A DNA stretch of 55,733 bases from Membranipora membranacea. Lineage: Eukaryota > Bryozoa > Gymnolaemata > Cheilostomatida > Membraniporidae. Where the stretch lies: contig OU612071.1 of assembly GCA_914767715.1 (NCBI GenBank), positions 20,830,948-20,886,680 of the forward strand, in the 5' to 3' direction. The position numbers were made by a program, and so were the translations under genes. This document shows positions 51,001 through 55,733 of the stretch, one piece after another (positions within the stretch are counted from its first letter, which is position 1; the number at the start of each line of letters is the position of its first letter). A model generated the notes under the pieces. That model saw only the letters and a program-made list of their open reading frames with translations. It searched no databases and had not been told where the DNA came from.

Positions 51001-54000
51001 ACCTGGACCGGGAGTATATTATATAGTATTACCTGGACCCGAAGTATATTATATAGTATTACCTGGACCGGGAGTATATTATATAGTATTACCTGGACCC
51101 GGAGTATATTATATAGTATTACCTGGACCCGGAGTATATTATATAGTATTACCTGGACCCGGAGTATATTATATAGTATTACCTGGACCAGGAGTATATT
51201 ATATAGTATTACCTGGACCGGGAGTATATTATATAGTATTACCTGGACCCGGAGTATATTATATAGTATTACCTGGACCGGGAGTATATTATATAGTATT
51301 ACCTGGACCCGGAGTATATTATATAGTATTACCTGGACCCGGAGTATATTATATAGTATTACCTGGACCCGGAGTATATTATATAGTATTACCTGGACCC
51401 GGAGTATATTATATAGTATTACCTGGACCCGGAGTATATTATATAGTATTACCTGGACCGGGAGTATATTATATAGTATTACCTGGACCCGGAGTATATT
51501 ATATAGTATTACCTGGACCGGGAGTATATTATATAGTATTACCTGGACCCGGAGTATATTATATAGTATTACCTGGACCCGGAGTATATTATATAGTATT
51601 ACCTGGACCAGGAGTATATTATATAGTATTACCTGGACCAGGAGTATATTATATAGTATTACCTGGATCCGGAGTATATTATATAGTATTACCTGGACCA
51701 GGAGTATATTATATAGTATTACCTGGACCAGGAGTATATTATATAGTATTACCTGGACCGGGAGTATATTATATAGTATTACCTGGACCCGGAGTATATT
51801 ATATAGTATTACCTGGACCGGGAGTATATTATATAGTATTACCTGGACCCGGAGTATATTATATAGTATTACCTGGACCCGGAGTATATTATATAGTATT
51901 ACCTGGACCCGGAGTATATTATATAGTATTACCTGGACCAGGAGTATATTATATAGTATTACCTGGACCAGGAGTATATTATATAGTATTACCTGGACCC
52001 GGAGTATATTATATAGTATTACCTGGACCAGGAGTATATTATATAGTATTACCTGGACCGGGAGTATATTATATAGTATTACCTGGACCGGGAGTATATT
52101 ATATAGTATTACCTGGACCCGGAGTATATTATATAGTATTACCTGGACCGGGAGTATATTATATAGTATTACCTGGACCCGGAGTATATTATATAGTATT
52201 ACCTGGACCCGGAGTATATTATATAGTATTACCTGGACCCGGAGTATATTATATAGTATTACCTGGACCAGGAGTATATTATATAGTATTACCTGGACCG
52301 GGAGTATATTATATAGTATTACCTGGACCCGGAGTATATTATATAGTATTACCTGGACCAGGAGTATATTATATAGTATTACCTGGACCGGGAGTATATT
52401 ATATAGTATTACCTGGACCCGGAGTATATTATATAGTATTACCTGGACCCGGAGTATATTATATAGTATTACCTGGACCCGGAGTATATTATATAGTATT
52501 ACCTGGACCCGGAGTATATTATATAGTATTACCTGGACCGGGAGTATATTATATAGTATTACCTGGACCCGGAGTATATTATATAGTATTACCTGGACCG
52601 GGAGTATATTATATAATATTACCTGGACCCGGAGTTTATTATATAGTATTACCTGGACCCGGAGTATATTATATAGTATTACCTGGACCCGGAGTATATT
52701 ATATAGTATTACCTGAACCCGGAGTATATTATATAGTATTACCTGGACCCGGAGTATATTATATAGTATTACCTGGACCCGGAGTATATTATATAGTATT
52801 ACCTGGACCCGGAGTATATTATATAGTATTACCTGGACCGGGAGTATATTATATAGTATAACCTGGACCCGGAGTATATTATATAGTATTACCTGGACCC
52901 GGAGTATATTATATAGTATTACCTGGACCCGGAGTATATTATATAGTATTACCTGGACCCGGAGTATATTATATAGTATTACCTGGACCCGGAGTATATT
53001 ATATAGTATTACCTGGACCTGGAGTATATTATATAGTATTACCTGGACCCGGAGTATATTATATAGTATTACCTGGACCAGGAGTATATTATATAGTATT
53101 ACCTGGACCCGGAGTATATTATATAGTATTACCTGGACCGGGAGTATATTATATAGTATTACCTGGACCGGGAGTATATTATATAGTATTACCTGGACCG
53201 GGAGTATATTATATAGTATTACCTGGACCAGGAGTATATTATATAGTATTACCTGGACCCGGAGTATATTCCCCGTAGGGAGTTTTACAGCTAGCTGGCT
53301 GTGTGCACCGTTCTGTCATCGCTTTCCTAAGTATATATACAAGCTTAGAGGCTGCCTCAGATCCTGTATCAGTCTGTAGACAGGCCACGGCCTCATCTCT
53401 CCTACAGGCAAACAGACAAATCATGTAGGGTATCCCAGAATGCAACTCTCTGGGATATCAAGGAAGATCAGGCCAATGATGACATAGCGTACAAGATGAA
53501 ATGAGAATATTCATTCACAGGTTTAAATGTAAGCAATGTTTCATCTTATAAATGCTGTAAATTTGCCATAATCTAAAGAGTAGAGGAACTGTTATTTGGC
53601 AAATGTTCAATTAGTGAAATAGCAAAAATCAAACTATTTCAATTAATCTCCATCCTGTAGTCTCTGCTGCCTAACAGACCAAAAATAGAAATGACACTGA
53701 CAGAAATCTCCAGTCTTAAAACTTTTCATAGCCTTTCGCTGAACTATGTCTCTTACATTAAAACATAGCAAAATTAAACATCTGCAGACATATATTGTTG
53801 TTGATTTGTTATTTTTCGTTTCAATATGATTTCAACAATTTCGTTGTTGATTTGTTGTTTTTCGTTCCGACTGGATCTCAAAAACTGTGTAACGTTATGC
53901 AATCAATCCTGTTGATATATGGTGAAAGTTCACACTAGAGTAAATTAAATTAATGGGGCTTTGATTGATTACAGTATTTTTTACTACTAAATGAAAATAT

Positions 54001-55244
54001 TTGTTATGACTTCCATAAACAATAATTTGCAATGCTTGACTGACTCATTTCATGAGGCTCAACTCTAACCACAAGGTGTTGCTATTACAGGAGCCTTGCC
54101 CTCATTTTAACTGTTGCAACAAAATTTCAAGACCAGCAGAATAAGGTTCAATGTCGGTTTGATTCCTATTATCCTCGGTTATGAACTTTAATTTTGAGGG
54201 TATTGGTGTAGGCAATAAACTTGATGAAGGTGTGTGTTTGAACTGCCTTGGCTTGGCACATTGTATAGGGGTGAATTACATCAATCAAAGCAAACGCCTA
54301 ACAGTTTCATGCCAGCAGAATAAAAAAATTGCGAAAAATCTGCTGTCATGAATCAGAATCTCCCTCATGAATGAGCGAATTTTTGTTGGGCAATTTACAT
54401 TGATCTGACCTTGGTGCTAATATTACATACTATTTGATAATTTTTTGGCTTATTTTGGCGTTTAAATCCAGGCGGTTGTGTTCTTCTGATTAACACAAGC
54501 AGCAGGAGATTCCTCCACCCCAACTTCATATGTAACACAAACACAAGCATTTCTGACTGTTAGCTAATTTCGTATGGATTTTCTCAGGTTTTTTGTGAGG
54601 AAGGCAAAGTAAAGAAGATCCCTCTTACATATCTGTTTAATCAGTTTGAGCTGTTTGACTGAGAACAAGAAATGTAGGACTTACTTTTCGACGGTACATC
54701 TCACTTGATTCTCATCGACAACTATGGAGTAACACTGCAGCCCGTGTGGTGCGCCTACAACACATAAATATATCATGTAAATTAGTAATTTTGTGTCTAA
54801 AACAGTGCAGTTATGGTAAATTTAATGTGACTGTTAATAACCGTTGAGGGAAACTTCAGGTGTCAATGTTTATTGGGTCAGGTTACAAATATTAAATTTG
54901 CCTACTAGCATCATATTGAGGACAGTTTAGCAAAGTCTGTCAGAGGATTGTAATATCAGTGGTGTCACTGAATATGAAATATACCAACAGTTGTGTTTGG
55001 CAAAAAATTCAGTTTTTATGATGATAAGTTTGTCATGTGTGCGAACATTTCACAAAGCACCCACTCCTTTCCTCTATCTACACAATATGTAGCTGCGGTT
55101 CACTCACCGGTGGCTGTCTGCAGTGAGGTGAGGTCACATCCTGCCTCCGATAGAACAAACATAAGCTGTCTCATGTGATCGTTAATCTTCTGTGGGTCTG
55201 ACGGACGACAGTATGACATCAATTTATCGAAGTCTGACACCAAT
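48019..55244 (-). CDS. 3' part of an unrecognised multi-exon gene
   Basis: The exons in coding order are 55244-55108, 54754-54685, 53401-53253 (or ending at 53289), a probable exon within 48396-48225, and 48139-48019 with stop TGA. The first three joins are in phase. The 48225 donor (AA|GTTTAC, weak) joins 48139 in phase. The protein is soluble and helix-rich. Features include D-F-D-K-L-M-S-Y-C, L-Q-C-Y-S-I-V-V-D-E, A-S-K-L-V-Y-I-L-R-K-A and a terminal H-R-L-L-S-A-N-A-P. I recognise no family. The join across the 30-bp minisatellite is unresolved: the best acceptor (CCCTTCAG, exon from 48396) meets an in-frame TAG at 48376-48374, and other acceptors give the wrong phase. The 5' end lies right of the window. 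Confidence 0.6.
48225..48396 (-). CDS. Probable exon with acceptor or nonsense problem
   Basis: The open part (48373-48225) encodes S-V-P-S-V-A-E-E-R-Y, then a Leu-rich stretch ending E-L-E-G-S-L-F-T-A-Y-Q-T-A-Q. It joins the next exon (M-Y-E-L-F-V-G-F) in phase. Upstream is an excellent acceptor (GTCTCCCTTCAG, exon base 48396), but the matching frame contains TAG at 48376-48374. Either an AG downstream of the stop is used with a different upstream exon, or this allele carries a nonsense change. Confidence 0.5.
48692..53270. repeat. 30-bp minisatellite, about 152 copies
   Basis: The consensus plus-strand unit is GGAGTATATTATATAGTATT followed by ACCTGGACCC. It is nearly invariant except the last base (C most often, then G and A), plus rare changes (GGAGCC at 48811 and 49471, GGATCC at 51661). 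The C/G/A order repeats in blocks, indicating higher-order units. On the minus strand each unit reads GGTCCAG|GTAATA, a 5' splice-site-like string. Two plus-strand frames are open across the array only because 30 is a multiple of three. Confidence 0.98.
53402..54684 (-). other. Intron of the minus-strand gene
   Basis: The flanking exons join in phase (AA|G), so no extra exon is needed. A ~25-bp direct repeat (GTTGTTGATTTGTTRTTTTTCGTT) occurs near 53797 and 53842. Nothing else is recognised. Confidence 0.6.
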
Positions 55245-55733
55245 CTGTAAACCCAGAGCATATACACATAAACCTAACATATTATATTCGTAGTGTTGCG
55301 TTTTTGTTCATACAAATATGGTGCGTAAAACTTCTCTTTTTGGTCTTATAATTACCAGAAGAAAAAGGTTTTTAGAAAGTGACTGAAATACACAATGGGG
55401 CTTATCAGATAGTATAAAGGAGGTTTATTACAGCCAGGTTCAGCACTCTATTTTCCCAACAGCAGAGTTGCGCTGCCAAGGGAACAGAGGGCAACAATCA
55501 ACTTCTGTCCAGCTCCCACAGGCGAGCTGCCAACTTTGTGAGTTAGTTTGGAATTTGGCTGATAGCTGATCAGTATCCCTTGATAATCAAACTCGATGAC
55601 TTGCCAAAACTTTTGTCAGTTTTTTGTGTGAGACATTTCACAACCTTAGTCATTTCCATTTCAAATTTGATGAAAACATCCGATTTAATCAGCAGCAAAA
55701 TTGTGTGGAAATAAATAAATCAATCAGATAAAC
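55245..55733. other. Window end, intron sequence of the minus-strand gene
   Basis: This is upstream (5' side) of the exon at 55244-55108. No further exon is recognisable before the window ends. Confidence 0.5.

Noticed and set aside
48631-52861. Two overlapping open frames of 1361 and 1395 codons, encoding short peptide repeats
   Set aside because: They exist only because the 30-bp minisatellite unit is a multiple of three with no stop in those frames. The array is almost certainly intron of the minus-strand gene, and variation falls on the repeat irrespective of codon position.

Overview
This is a eukaryotic, almost certainly animal, nuclear window. Every confident gene is split by GT-AG introns. 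The main gene is an Abl tyrosine kinase that keeps the C-terminal F-actin-binding domain. Introns run from about 200 bp to 5 kb, base composition is AT-rich, and foldback elements and minisatellites are common. A non-bilaterian or other invertebrate (for example a sponge) would fit, but the sequence alone does not fix the species. Exons were joined by hand from splice consensus, reading phase and family similarity; no transcript data were available.

Layout. (1) 575-1274, minus: a tentative three-exon small gene. (2) 3132-6659, minus: a seven-exon ceramide-1-phosphate transfer protein gene (GLTP fold) with an unusually long N-terminal extension. (3) 6660-8355: a divergent intergenic region. 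(4) 8356-34087, plus: a 22-exon Abl gene (about 1308 aa) with a myristoylation-type N terminus, cap, SH3, SH2, kinase, long proline/serine-rich tail and F-actin-binding domain. A possible in-frame 66-nt cassette exon would make it 1330 aa. (5) 36283-38787 and 40954-46845, plus: two tandem paralogues (286 and 249 aa) with degenerate ankyrin-like repeats, the same intron phases, and one exon of identical length. (6) 48019-55244, minus: the 3' part of a gene of unknown family, whose 5' end lies beyond the window.

The most unusual structures are two large minisatellites. One is about 82 copies of a 35-bp unit (43.8-46.65 kb). The other is about 152 copies of a 30-bp unit (48.7-53.27 kb). Each lies in an intron and runs right up to an exon edge. 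The 35-bp unit contains the 3' splice site of the downstream exon. The 30-bp unit, read on the minus strand, contains a 5' splice-site-like CAG|GTAATA next to an exon. Splice sites therefore appear to have been amplified dozens of times. The Abl gene also has a 46-bp tandem duplication of an exon end with its splice donor, inside the kinase region.

The genes are not an operon or pathway. Abl (actin and adhesion signalling) and CPTP (sphingolipid transport) are simply divergent neighbours. Other content includes a three-copy foldback family, two perfect inverted repeats, a TIR-bounded MITE-like element, and a degenerate tRNA-derived SINE-like segment.
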